Below, piece by piece: positions 21,532-32,438 of a stretch of 64,000 bases of DNA. The translations under genes and the position numbers were made by a program. The notes under the pieces are model-generated. The model was not told where the DNA came from. It made no database searches and saw only the letters and a program-made list of their open reading frames with translations. This DNA comes from Malus domestica (lineage: Eukaryota > Streptophyta > Magnoliopsida > Rosales > Rosaceae): NCBI RefSeq assembly GCF_042453785.1, contig NC_091671.1, forward strand, positions 7,014,001-7,078,000. The letters run 5' to 3'. The first letter of the stretch is position 1, and each line of letters starts with the position of its first letter.

Positions 21532-22414
21532 TAGGGATGGGCAACGGTTATGACAGGCAGATAACCGCAGTTATTTACCCATAACTATTTTTGCTCATAC
21601 CCGCATAACCGTTTATCCGTTGGGTAATTGCCTAAACGGTTATACCCATACCCATAAACATTTATAAATGGTTAACCATACCCATAACTGCATACCTATT
21701 TAACCGTAACCGTTTAATACCCATTTACCCATTTACCATTTTTAACCCGTTTGTCTTTTTTTTTACCATCATCCATTTTTCACCCGTTTACATGTTTTTT
21801 AACAACTTGAAATTTTAAAAAAAAATGTCATAATTTTTTTTTTTGACAATTAAACACCGTTATAGGTACATTCATCATACATTTCCGTATTTTAATTTTT
21901 TAAGTCCTTATACCATTCCAATAATTGAAATAATAATTTACGGATGATATTTTTAACTGTTACCAATGAAAGTAAATATAATATTTGCCAAGTATTATTG
22001 GGTTACAAAAATTGTTTAGAAGACATTTCTGTCAAAGCATTTATGTCAATTTCACGGTTACCCACAAATAATTTAAATTAATTTGGAGAATTCCTTGATG
22101 ATGAGAATCATCATTCCTGTAGCAGTGTTATTGATAAAAAGACCGATGAATTCCTTGCTAATTTATTGGGTGCTAAGTATTATTGGATCAAGAACTTGGT
22201 TTGTGTTAGTTTTACATATATAAAATAAATGGGTAAACGGTTACCGGTTTATAACCACGGTTAATACCCATAACCGTCCATTTAAATTTCGCGGGTAAAC
22301 GGTTATACCCATAACCGTTTATTATCTAAACGGTTAGTCATAACCATAATCGTTTAATTTAAATGGGCGGGTAACCACGGTTACCCTTAACCAATGGGTA
22401 TTTGCTCATTCCTA
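21532..22414. mobile_element. hAT MITE, 883 bp, with 8-bp target duplication
   Basis: The left end TAGGGATGGGCAA and the reverse complement of the right end (TAGGAATGAGCAA) form 13-bp terminal inverted repeats with two mismatches. Flanking 8-mers are GTTGCGTA (21524-21531) and GTTGTGTA (22415-22422), a 7/8 match. Eight-base duplications and TAGGGATGG-type ends are typical of hAT elements. The interior consists largely of ACCCATAACCGTTTA-type motifs in both orientations, with a less repetitive centre (21840-22190) and no coding capacity. Confidence 0.85.
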
Positions 22415-22422
22415 GTTGTGTA

Positions 22423-22840
22423 TAATTAAATTAGTGTAAAATATCACTTTATGAGTGAGTCACGAGAGCAAATCCCATGCGAGAATGTGTGCGTTGAATG
22501 TATTGAGTTATGCAAAGAGTAAAATTGTAGCAGTTGCATTGTTAATTTGATGCATTTACTTATGTAGTTTTAATTTTGGCTAAAAAACATTATTTTAAAG
22601 GATAAAAATTAGTAAAGATGTGTTAAAAGTAAAAATAAATGCGTTGATAGTATCACTATTTTAAAATTGTTCATTCAATTTGCATGACTAACAATCTCAA
22701 AATGAATAAATTTACCTTACTTTTGGGCTTGTTTCTTTACTTTACTTTTGAAAATGACTGCAACTTTACTTTAGTGTGCTTTTAACAAACTATAGTTTAA
22801 TTTGTTTTATCTTTAATAAGATTAGTTGTTTGACCGAAAA
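22423..22840. other. Unassigned AT-rich region
   Basis: AT-rich sequence between the hAT MITE and the duplicated flank segment. No open frame, repeat ends or RNA gene is evident. Confidence 0.4.
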
Positions 22841-23060
22841 CAAAAGAATAACTTTTTTTTTGAGATATTTTTACACAATGATAAAAAAATATGCAACTCT
22901 AATTGCGATGCTTCTACCGTGAAATGATATAAAATTGTAATGCCACGAGAGAGTGAGGATGGCTCGAGACATGTATTGTCGTTTGAAAATTTGGGGTTCG
23001 TAAGCAATGCATCCATTTCTCTTTCACTTTTGTCTTTTTCTTGTTAAAGAGAATACAAAA
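22841..23060. repeat. Segment duplicated at 46600-46800
   Basis: Shares interrupted but clear matches with 46600-46800: CTCTAATTGCGATGCTTCTACCGTGAAA against CTAATTGTGACGTTTGTACCGTGAAA, ATGTATTGTC, TTGGGGTT, and CTTTTTCTTGTTAAAGAGAATAC. It is part of an older block shared between the two upstream flanks. No gene is seen. Confidence 0.65.
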
Positions 23061-23163
23061 TGACAAAACTAATCTTGTTGGGTTTAATGGAATTTTGAGC
23101 CAATGCTTAATTCGTCTCATTTCTTACCATATTTGGACCGTCATGAAAGCATAAAAAAAAATG

Positions 23164-23311
23164 AACTTTAATGAAAAGTTCTCAGTACTATTCATTTTAA
23201 CGAAAAATCATATTTTTACATTAAAAAATCAATTCTGGTACTATTTATTTTACCCTTTATTTTATCCGTTAAAACTCAAAGTTTTCAAAACTTTTTAATT
23301 AGTTTTTCATA
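23164..23311 (+). repeat. Dispersed repeat / MITE copy 1
   Basis: Matches the reverse complement of 25382-25527 along its length, with shared landmarks TTTAACGAAAAA, ACATTTTTACA-like, CTGGTACTATT and ACTTTACCCTTTATTTT. The two copies are in opposite orientation about 2.1 kb apart. Coding capacity is absent. Confidence 0.7.
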
Positions 23312-23539
23312 AAAAAACCTAGACCAAAATCAAACTTATAACGATTTAATGATCGATAACAAGCAATAAATTTGTACACTTGTGTAAATTCGCACATGTG
23401 TGCACGTAAGAAAGAGTCGGCAGACACTGTTGGAGAAATTATCTATTGGCTTTTGAAAATTTGTCCTGTTGTGCGATTTTTCTTCCGTTAGATCAGGCTT
23501 TTCCTTTACGGAAAGCCACCCACCCCACCAATCAATCAC

Positions 23540-24340
23540 TCTGCTTTTTCTCCCTTTCTCTCAGGGTTTCTCCTCCCAGTAACATCTCTCTCACTCGCTA
23601 AACCCTCTCTTTCTACCTCTCAAACTCTCCCGTCCTCTCTTTTCTTTGTAACGCAGCGAAAGTCACCAAACCTTGACGAATCAACGCTCAAACCACCACC
23701 ACATCCCACCCTCTTGACCTCGCGAGTTCGAACCCGAGCTCCGTTTCGTAGGAAACAGAGACTAGAAGCTCTAGCTCGAAGCTCCGACGAGAAAGAAACT
23801 TCCCGACGAAGTTCCCGACACTTTTCCGACCACTCCACACCGTTTTGGAAGAGTTGGAAGCCACCACACAACTCCCTAACGTCCCTGGGTCAAGTTTGAG
23901 GCAATCCCCAACTCGAAAACACACGGTTTCGAAGCTTTGGGTTTTTGGCCGAGACTTTCTGGCCAATTTCAGTACATTTACGTCTACTTTTTGGAGTTCC
24001 AAGAGGTATAAACTTGTTCCTTGTGCTTCATTTCCATGTAAAGAGCGTAAAAAATGGTTGAGAAATGAGCAAGTTATGACCTTTTGAAATTCTCCCCAGT
24101 TTCCGTCGATTTCAGGTTCCTTCCGTCCTGTTTTTGGCTAAATCATGGCGAGTTAGCCATTGCTATGGGTACCAATCTGTTCATCTCATTCTGAGGTATC
24201 ATTTCCATTCTGAATCACTCAACTTCGTTAAGATATGCGGAAGTTATGATGATTTAAAAATTTCCCAGAAAACCGGCGAGAAACTGCATAATCCGGCGAC
24301 CAGCGACCGGAATCTGGTGAAAAGTAAATGAAAAAACGCA
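23540..24340 (+). other. GC-richer leader-like region, possible retroelement 5' region
   Basis: Starts with C/T-rich text (CTCAGGGTTTCTCCTCCC, then CTCTCTTTCTACC) and continues with CCCGAGCTCC/GACGAAGTTCCCGAC/CCGGCGACC-type text. This resembles LTRs or leaders of plant gypsy elements. Open frames on both strands show no domain. It could also be the 5' end of a decayed gene. I see no splice-supported coding model. Confidence 0.3.
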
Positions 24341-24960
24341 GTTCTAAAACAACTAAATACGTAATTGCATATCATTCAAAACACAGAAACTTGTGAGAGT
24401 GGCCTGAACAGAAAGAAAAAATATGAAATGAAGTTCCTTTAAAATCTTATCCGGTAAAAGAATTTTTCATTATGATGGAACACAGACGGTGGAAAGTGTT
24501 TTTACGGAAGTGATAGAAATTTTATTCTTAACTGTTTAACACAAATATTTTTTAATTTGTATAATGACACGTATTGTATCATTTTATGTGTCGATCATAT
24601 TAAAAAAATAATGTTCAAGAAGGGTAACATCACATATCTAACTTAAACTAGGGAATGTCATACTTAATGTGATCATAACTAGTAACTTTTTATTTTTTAC
24701 CAACTGCTAATAAATTATAAAGCACCAAGTATTTGAATTTTTTAATTAACCTGGTGAGATATTCCCCAAGTTCTGACATCCACGCCAATCAATGTAGTAA
24801 TTCCTAATCTTGTAGTTTGTAAAATTATCTTTCCCACCTAGAATGCGAATAAGGGGTACATTTTGCACAGTGCACCCTCACTACTAGTTTAAATGACTTA
24901 TAAGCTTTGGTTTTATTTATTCAAATTTTTGCTCATCATCTATACTTTATGATTTTTGTC
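24341..24960. other. Unassigned AT-rich region
   Basis: No gene, repeat ends or structured RNA is apparent in this AT-rich stretch. Confidence 0.4.
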
Positions 24961-25290
24961 ACTTTTCAGGTGTCCGCTAGTACACTTTGACTTCAGTTGG
25001 GGTCTGTCAAAGTTCATGAAGCACCATTACTAATTCCAGACATATGATTTGTTGCTGAACAAGACATAAATTTCATAATTTCACTTTTACTCTGGACAGT
25101 TGTATCGTGTTGACTTACAATACAGGTACTACATATTTCTCGAAAACTATTTCTTTCAAATATTTGTTGTTTTAGACGTTTGTTTTTACTCTGCCTGACT
25201 AAGAAATAAAAGTGTTGGTTTTACATTTTAGTGCCCACCAAATACTGTATTTCAGCTGAGCTTCAATACTAACAAACCTAAGGAAACCAT
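24961..25290. repeat. Repeat unit also found three times at 47.1-48.2 kb
   Basis: Contains GAAGCACCATTACTA, GTTGCTGAACAAGACATA, TTACAATACAGGTAC, TTTGTTGTTTTAGACGTTTG and GCCTGACTAAGAAA, in the same order as in 47108-47330, 47345-47525 and 47957-48210. The 25620-25840 stretch (CAATACAAAAAGTTTGAAA..., CACATGCACTAAAAC...) likewise matches 47590-47800. Confidence 0.75.
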
Positions 25291-25381
25291 CATGTATTAA
25301 AAAATAATCAACTAAAAGTGAGCTAATCCCCTTATAATCAAATTTTTATTGTTTTCTAAACAAAAAAAAAAAGAAAACTAA

Positions 25382-25527
25382 TGAAAAGGGCTTGAAAACT
25401 TTGAGTTTTAATGATAAGGACAAAATAAAGGGTAAAGTGAATAGTACCAGGATTGACTTTTTAGTGTAAAAATGTGGTTTTTCGTTAAAGTGAACAGTAC
25501 CGGGAGCTTTTCGTTAAAGTTTCCAAA
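25382..25527 (-). repeat. Dispersed repeat / MITE copy 2
   Basis: The reverse complement of this stretch matches 23164-23311. The pair forms an inverted repeat about 2 kb apart. It interrupts the block shared with 47.1-47.8 kb, so it inserted after that duplication. Confidence 0.7.
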
Positions 25528-25859
25528 AAAAAATGGATTGGGGTAGCTAGCAGAAATAAACAAATAAAATATCATGTGACAGTGAGTTTGGGGACCATAC
25601 AAATGCATGTGTTATTTTTATCATGCAATACAAAAAGTTTGAAACCGTTCTGCTATGCAATGATGAAATGTAAACTATTCAAAATTTGCATACTGTAAAA
25701 TAATAATAATAATAAAATAAATATACACATGCACTAAAACGATCAATTGAAAATATTGCCCTCAAAGTTCGATTTTCTTTAACCAAAACCCACCATAGTA
25801 TATTCTCCTAACAAAAACTTAATAACTAGGCTCCAAATTGCCCTTAATGTTCTTATTTT

Positions 25860-26350
25860 ATTGTAGAAACTTCATCGTAAGTCCGAAATCAGTTCCACTT
25901 GCGTCCACGCATTCGTAATAACGAGCACTACGAGGATATGCTAAAAGGATGGGTCTATTCACTTTGTGTGTGTGTTTAGGTCAACCCCAAAAAATAAACT
26001 AATTAGGCATTATGCCAAATTAGAAAATAATAAAACATATGGACCAACTTGCCCACTTGTTTAACAAGTCTAGCGAGCAAACCATCATTGTCACAGTCTG
26101 CAACCAACGATACTAACAGCGTACTTGAAAACAAGTTGTGAAGTCTTGAGGGTGCAAAATAACCATTTTGCCCATCGTCGTGAAACATGTGCAACTCTTT
26201 AGTAAGGACGAGTACTATCTCATAACGACAGAACATGGACAAAAGTGAAAAGAACTCAAATGTCAACATAGAATTTTCACTTAGCCTGTCAAGGGTATTT
26301 TCGTAATTTTATAATGTCAAAGAATAAAATACAAAGGATAGGATGTAACA
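25860..26350 (-). mobile_element. LTR of a decayed gypsy element (minus strand)
   Basis: On the minus strand an LTR-like start TGTTACATCCTATCC (RC ending at 26350) directly follows GGGACAAAATTTCTTTAAAGA (RC of about 26360-26386), the usual 3' end of pol and polypurine region in plant gypsy elements. The LTR extends toward lower coordinates, with its far end uncertain (about 25860-26000). Confidence 0.5.
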
Positions 26351-26689
26351 ATCTACCTCTTTAAAGAAATTTTGTCCCTAAAAAATCATATTATACAAGA
26401 TCTTACTCGAAGAACAAGTATGCATACAGACCTCTCATGTGCCTTTTATGCCTCTACGCTGCTACCTGACGCTTATCTGGTATTCTAGTACTGTCCAACT
26501 CCATACCACCTATATCCTGGTCCTAAGGCATGACTTCTTGTTACTGCATAGTATTTCTAGTATAAGGAACCATACCGTGTCCTGGTAGTGGATAACGCAA
26601 CACCATCATAGCAGGTTGGCTTCCCATGAGTAAGTTTGGTTGATAGAGAACTGCTCTTGTGAGCTACTTTCGTTGTTTTGGGGCACACT

Positions 26690-27235
26690 TGTTGGCCCAA
26701 TATTCTTGCTGACCGCATATATGACAACCTTTACTCCCTTCCTATACTTGTCGTAATGATGGGTGTTGTATTGGAAGCAATTATTGTACTGGTGTTACTG
26801 GAATTACCCTAAGGGCGAAATTTAGAAGCTGTTGGATATACTTCCAAAATCGAGTTTACTGGAACTTGATTATCCATTAGAAGATGTGAAATTATAGTTG
26901 TTTTTATTTTTTGAAACATTGGTTCTGTTGTGGATAAAAAGAACACTAGTGTTCTTCTGTTGAGTGCTACCACTCTCATCACCAACATTGTCACTCGAGA
27001 CATTATCGAAATTCTCAATGCAAAGTAAAGCCTTGTAGAATTCCTTGTATGTGGTACATGATATAGGTGCTGCCAAGAAACAAAACTGCTTGCGGATCTG
27101 TTATTTGAACTGGTGGAGCCTCTTTGAATGGTTAGTAGCGATTGTTGGACAATAGCATGACAGATCGTTAAACTTCCGATGGTACTTAGCTACCGATGTT
27201 TTGCCTTGTGTAGGTCCCTAAACTCATCTTCTTTT
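26690..27235 (-). pseudogene. Gypsy retrotransposon gag remnant
   Basis: On the minus strand, with frameshifts, I read KYHRKFNDLSCYCPTIA, HSKRLHQFK, FLAAPISCTTYKEFYKALL, CIENFDNVSSDN, and finally CHICGQQEYWANKC. This follows the order of a gypsy gag: the capsid region, with the pattern EYYRKFTDLSRY in relatives, and then a CCHC knuckle. The knuckle histidine is replaced by tyrosine (CAT to TAT), and stops interrupt the frame. Pol is missing: the PPT and LTR follow within about 350 bp. So the element suffered a large internal deletion or is a gag-only derivative. Confidence 0.6.
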
Positions 27236-29319
27236 TTTTTCGAGTCTTGTACTCCGAAAACTCCGCATGTGTAAGTTTATCTTACATTGCCAGTCCCAAG
27301 CCCGGATAAAAGAGGAGGGGGAGGACATCAGGTAATTGATAGCCGGCACTCCTATTTTACGTCAAATTCTTATGATAATGAATCCTGAACCAAATTGCAC
27401 TAAAGTTAGGTCATTACCCGTAAGTGGCGCGCTGTGTGGCCCGAGCATATTAATAAGTGAGCAAGGGTCGTCGTATCTTCATCAACGCTCGGATGCAGTG
27501 TTAAATGAGTAAGGAGGCCATATAAACTTCTTTTTGAACGACTCCACTCAAAGTTGTTTGGAAGCATCTGCTCCTATCAACTTTGACCTTATTGGACGGG
27601 GGATGGTGAAGAAGCTAGGGCATGAGGGTAGAGTTCAAGAGAGTAAAATGCGTTTAGGAACGTGGAATATAGGAACCTTAACGGGAAAATCTGTGGAAGT
27701 AGTGGAAGTTATGGTGAGGAGAAGGATAAGTATTATATGTCTACAAGAAACTAAGTAGGTTGGTCTTAAGGCAAAGGATCTCGAAAACTCAGGTTTTAAA
27801 CTTTTGCATTTGGGCACAAATAGAACGAGAAATGATGTTGGCATCATCGTGGACAAGACCTTGACACAAGATGATGTAAACATCAAGAGGGTAGGAAATA
27901 GAATTATGGCAATCAAATTGTAATAGGACAAGAACTCATCAATGTGATTAGCGTGTATGCACCTCAAGCAGGGTTGGATACGAGATTGAAGGAGAAATTT
28001 TGGGAAGATCTTGGAGACTTGGTACAAGGAATCGCTCAGATTGAGGAGATTTAAATGGACACGTGGGCAATGAGACAGGCCATGGTTTTGGGGAGAGAAA
28101 CTAGGATAGGAAAGCCATCTTGGATTTTGCAATGGCATACGATCTCTTCTTAGCCAACACCTTCTTTAAGAAGAGAGAAGAACATGTGATCACCTACAAG
28201 AGTGGGTCGTCAAAAACACAAATAGATTTTCTTCTAATGAGGAAGGAGGATCGTATAACTTGCAAGGATTGCAAAGTTATACCAGGAGAGAGCTTGGCTA
28301 ATCAATATCGCTTGTTGGTGATTGATGTACATATCAGAAGAGAGAAAAAAGAACAAGACCTTGAAGTGCCCAAGGACTAGATGGTGAAATCTAAAAGGAG
28401 AAAAACAAGCCATTTTCAAAAAGAAAATAATCACCTTATGCGTGTGGGGTAAAGAGGGGGAAGCTAGCCAAATGTGGGATTCTATGGCTAGTTGTATCCG
28501 AAAAGTAGCAAAAGGGGTATTAGGAAAGTCCAAGGACTTTGCTCCACACCAAAAGGAATCTTGATGGTGGAATGAAGAGGTAGAAACAAAGGTTAAAGCT
28601 AAGAATGAATGTTGTAAAGTCTTATACAAGGATAGGACCGATGAAAACGGCGAAAGGTATAAAATAACGAAGAATGAGGCGAAGAAAGCTGTGAGAGAAG
28701 CGAAACTAGTAGCTTTTGACGATATGTATAAGCAACTATATACCAAATGAGAGTTAGATATCTATAAACTAGCTAGAGCAAGAGAAAAGAAGACGAGACC
28801 GAAACCAAGTAAGGTGCATCAATGATAAGAATGGAAAAGTTCTTGCTACAGAGAACACGGTCAAAGACTGATGGAGTGGTTATTTTCATAATCTTTTCAA
28901 TGAAAGACATGAAATGAGTACTTCTTTGGGGGAGTTGAATAACTCAGAAGAGTAGAAACTACTCATTTTACCGCCGAATTAAGAAGGAATAAGTGGTTGT
29001 AGCTTTGAAAAAGATGAAGCATAGAAAAACAATGGTCCCAGATGATATACCGATTGAAGTGTGGAAAGTCTTGAGAGAGACGGGTATAACATGGCTCATA
29101 GACCTTTTCAATAGGATTTTAAAAACGAAGAAGATGCCAAATGAGTGGCGAAAGAGCTCTTTGGTGCCTATCTACAAGAATAAGGGCGACATACAAAATT
29201 GCATGAACTATATGGATATCGTAACATCCCACATCGCCCAGGGGAGTGATCCTTAAATGTATATTCTCATTCCTACCTAGCACGAGGCCTTTTGTGAGCT
29301 CATTGGCTTCAGGTTTAGT

Positions 29320-29390
29320 AGGAACTCTGAAGTTAAGCGAGTAGCGCGCGAGAACACTCCCATGATGGGTGACCTATTGGGAAGTTGCTC
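29320..29390 (+). other. 5S rRNA-derived core in Cassandra left LTR
   Basis: GGAACTCTGAAGTTAAGCGA followed by GAGAACACTCCCATGATGGG and TGACCTATTGGGAAGT corresponds to the internal control region and 3' half of plant 5S rRNA. It belongs to the TRIM and is not a functional 5S gene. Confidence 0.85.
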
Positions 29391-29671
29391 GTGAGTTCCC
29401 AGAAACAAAATCGTGATGGCGTGGTCGGGGCCCAAAGTGGACAATATTGTGCTACGGTGGTAGAGCGGGCTCGGGAAGTGGTCCACCCCGGGCTGGGATG
29501 TGACAATGGTATCAAAGCCAATCCTTGGCCGGAAGTGTGCCGACGAGGACGTCGGGCCCCTAAGGGTTTCGATTGTAACATCCCACATCGTCTAGGGGAG
29601 TGATCCTTGAATGTATATTCTCATCCCTAGCTTGCACGAGGCCTTTTGGGAGCTCACTGGCTTCGGGTTCC

Positions 29672-29745
29672 GTAGGAACTCCGAAGTTAAGCGAGTAGCA
29701 CGCGAGAGCACTCTCATGATAGGTGATTCACTGGGAAGTCGCTCG
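29672..29745 (+). other. 5S rRNA-derived core in Cassandra right LTR
   Basis: Same 5S-like region in the right LTR (GGAACTCCGAAGTTAAGCGA ... CATGATAGGTGATTCACTGG). This copy keeps the canonical CTCCGAAG but has GGTGATTC where 5S has GGTGACCT. Differences between the two LTRs show that the insertion is not very recent. Confidence 0.8.
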
Positions 29746-31085
29746 TGAGTTCTCAGAAACAAAACCGTGAGGGTGTGGTCGGGGCCCAAAGCAAACAATA
29801 TTGTGCTACGGTGGTGGAGTGGGTCCGGAAAGTGGTCCGCCCTGGGCCGGGATGTGACATATATTAAGTTAATGAGTCATACAATGAAGCTCTAGGAGAT
29901 GATAATTGAGCATAAACTGAGGCAAGAGACATGGGTCTCGAACAACCAATGCGGGTTTATGCCAAGGCGCTCAACCATGAATGTAATCTATCTCTTACGA
30001 AGATCGATGAAAAGATATAGAGATATGAAAAAGGATTTGCATATGATCTTTATAGATTTGGAAAAACGTATAATAGGGTCCCAAGAGACATTTTTTGGAG
30101 GATTTTAGAGAAGAAAAGAGTACAAGTAGCAATATCCAAGCTATAAAAAGATATGTATAATTGAGCAAGAACTGTCGTAAGAACTCATGAAGGACAAACC
30201 GAAAGCTTCCCCATTACTGTAGGGTTACATCAAGGCTTATCTTTAAATTCTTACCTTTTTGCATTGGTAATGGATGAGTTAATGAGACATATTCAAGATG
30301 ATATTTGTTGGGGTATGTTTTTCGCAGACGATATAATATTGATAGATGTAACTAAGGAATGAGTAAATGCGAAACTTAACCTTTAGAGAGAAGTGTTGGA
30401 ATATAAAGGTCTTTGCCTAAGTCGGTTAAAGACATAGTATATGGAATGCAAGTTCAATACAAATGGAGGCTCAAATGAGTTAGGGGTGAAGATTGGAGAC
30501 CAGGAAGTACCAAAGAGCGACTGCTTTCACTACTTAGGATTTATCTTGTAAAAGAACAGAGAATTGGATGGAGACCTCAACCATAGAATACAAGTTGGAT
30601 GGAAGAAGTGGAAGAGTGCATTTGGCGTGTTGTGTGATCGTTGTATACCACTAAAGCTCAAAGAAAAATTTTATAGGACGGCAATAAGGTTGGCAATGCT
30701 TTATGGCATAAAATGTTGGGCGTTGAAGCATCAACACGTACATAAAATTGGTGTAGCGGAGATGAGAATGCTTCGTTGGATGTGTGGGCACACGAGAAAG
30801 AATAAGATTAGGATGAGGATATCCGAGGTAAAGTTGGAGTAGCCGAAATTGAAGAAAACATGAGAGAAAATCCATTACGGTGGTTTGGACATGTGAAACG
30901 AAGGCTTACTAACGCTCCGATTAAAAGATGTGATTACGGGACAGGTCTATGACCGAAGGAGTAGAAGAAGACCTATGAAGACTTTGGAAGAGACTTTGAG
31001 AAAAGACTTAGAATGCTTGGATCTAACGGAAGACGTGACACAGAACTGAACACAATGGCGTTCTAGGATTCATATCAGGATGGAG

Positions 31086-31940
31086 AGTTAAAAGAATAAA
31101 TGAGTAAATGATTTAAAGTGCTGCTATTATCTTGTGATAAATGATGTTGAGATTTCCCCGGTTGTCGAAGTCAAAGATGTTTGCCTGGGGACTGAGAACC
31201 TTTAGCACTCGATACATCTAATGGATGTTCATCCCCCATCTCGGTAAGAGCCGCTCGGTCTGCATCGCGCTCCAAGTTTTTTTTCTTGGTACCCAAGAGT
31301 AGATTATTCTCCAGGAACAGATGATGGAGAAGAATCCTCCAAAATCCACGACTAAGGGTTGGTTTTATGGTTAGTGAAAAAGGTTGACAATCAACTAGAC
31401 TAGCAAGTCACCATTGAGCAGGTTGGTGGAGTCAGCAAAGTTGTCATGATCAGCGGCATTGCTACCGACTAACTAGGAGTAGTCTTAAGCCTCAGCCATC
31501 ATTTTCTGAATTTAAAGCAGTCGACATTGTGTATGTTCGGTATTTACAGGTAGTGTATGGATCTCAGAAATATAAGGGAAGAGAATCACAGTAGAGTAAG
31601 GTGTAGTTACTCAGGTGATTAAGCACTCGTCTCATTTAGACAACTTAGGCTAGTTGGTCTACCAATTATGTGGATTTCTACTTTATCCTACAGACTAGAT
31701 TTACCGAAGATGGTCGGCGCCGACATTTACTCACACAGGCGACAACCAAGAATTTGAATTTCTTGGAAAAAAATTACAATTACATCTAAAGGTTTCGAAT
31801 AGTTCACAAACAAAAAGAAATGCAAGTGTGGAAAACTTGGAGAAACAACGACAAAGATTAAAGGCTTGAGGAGGTAGCTCTCAAGGTCAACGGAGAAATT
31901 GTAGAGCAAATTCGACAGAGTTTCGACAATGAAGTCAAAT
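31086..31940. other. Unassigned region after the LINE
   Basis: No gene supported. Text at 31250-31300 (GCCGCTCGGTCTGCATCGCG) is GC-richer and may be internal sequence of the LTR element whose 3' LTR starts at 32439. Confidence 0.3.
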
Positions 31941-31949
31941 TACAAAATG

Positions 31950-32205
31950 AAGGTAATGCAAGGGTAAGGTTTATATAGCAGGAGGCAGATTCTCTGCTTT
32001 CTTTTTCCATACACTTCTCATAATCTCCTATTTGTGCGGTCACGGTTAAGCCACGTCAACATTTTATATTAATTTTTTTATATAAATAATAAGACAAAAA
32101 GACGTACCTTAATTGTGACCGAACAAATAAAAGGGAATGAGAAGTGTATGAGAAAATGTGAGCAGAGAATCTACCTCCTTATACAAGAGGTCACACTTGC
32201 TTGCA
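31950..32205. repeat. Long imperfect hairpin (about 75-100 bp arms)
   Basis: The left arm (about 31970-32050: GGAGGCAGATTCTCTGC..., ACACTTCTCATAATCTCC, TTTGTGCGGTCACGGTT) is the reverse complement, with mismatches, of the right arm (about 32107-32190: AATTGTGACCGAACAAATAA, GAGAAGTGTATGAG, GCAGAGAATCTACCTCC). The spacer of about 55 bp is AT-rich. It could be a foldback MITE. No clear target duplication was found. Confidence 0.75.
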
Positions 32206-32423
32206 ACGTCTTTATTACACATACGCCTCGATTACCCCTCCAACCAATGGCAAACACGTACGCTACTGGCACCGTTGTCACGACCGCCTATTTGAGCGGT
32301 AGCCATACTATCAGAGCCAGAGCGCTTGGGAAGGAGGAATACCCATGTTACCCTTTGAACCATATATTATTTTAAGGTCCGATCGACCGTTTCGACTCCA
32401 TGCCCAAGAAGAAACCTTTAAAC

Positions 32424-32436
32424 AAGGAGTTGGGGA
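32424..32436 (+). other. Polypurine tract before an LTR
   Basis: AAGGAGTTGGGGA lies immediately upstream of the TGTTAACACAAG start of the LTR at 32439, in the position where plus-strand priming occurs in LTR retrotransposons. Confidence 0.5.
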
Positions 32437-32438
32437 CT

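Larger units (their letters stand above)
29220..29859 (+). mobile_element. Cassandra TRIM retrotransposon with 5S rRNA-derived LTRs
   Basis: Two 286-bp LTRs (29220-29505 and 29574-29859), starting TGTAACATCCCACATCG (first base C in the left copy) and ending GGGATGTGACA, enclose a 68-bp interior that begins with the primer site TGGTATCAAAGCC (29507-29519). Each LTR contains a 5S rRNA-like core: GGAACTCTGAAGTTAAGCG..., GATGGGTGACC..., TGGGAAGT. This is the defining trait of Cassandra elements, which lack coding capacity and carry a Pol III-type internal promoter. Flanking GATAT/TATAT is a likely 5-bp target duplication (4/5). It splits the LINE reverse-transcriptase frame between ...NYMDI and KLMSH. 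Confidence 0.93.
27400..31085 (+). mobile_element. L1-type LINE, decayed, interrupted by a Cassandra element
   Basis: The first recognisable text is a LINE-like leader (27400-27640). An AP-endonuclease domain follows (RLGTWNIGTLTGKSVEVVEV, CLQETK, GIIVDK, YAPQAG, FFKKREEHVITYKSG, QIDFLLMRK, CKVIPGESL). Then comes reverse transcriptase (KMKHRKTMVPDDIPIEVWK, NEWRKSSLVPIYKNKGDIQN, the Cassandra insertion at 29220-29859, NQCGFMPRRSTMNVIYLLR, FADDI at about 30324). The C-terminus reads HYLGFI, ELDGDLNHRIQVGWKKWKSA, RTAIRLAMLYGIKCW and [14 protein letters not shown]. Stops and frameshifts are frequent, so it is inactive. Its 3' end resembles the shorter LINE pieces at 50895-51535 and 55983-56219. 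Confidence 0.85.

Noticed and set aside
29320..29390. A genuine 5S rRNA gene
   Set aside because: The 5S-like part is embedded in both LTRs of a Cassandra element and is incomplete.
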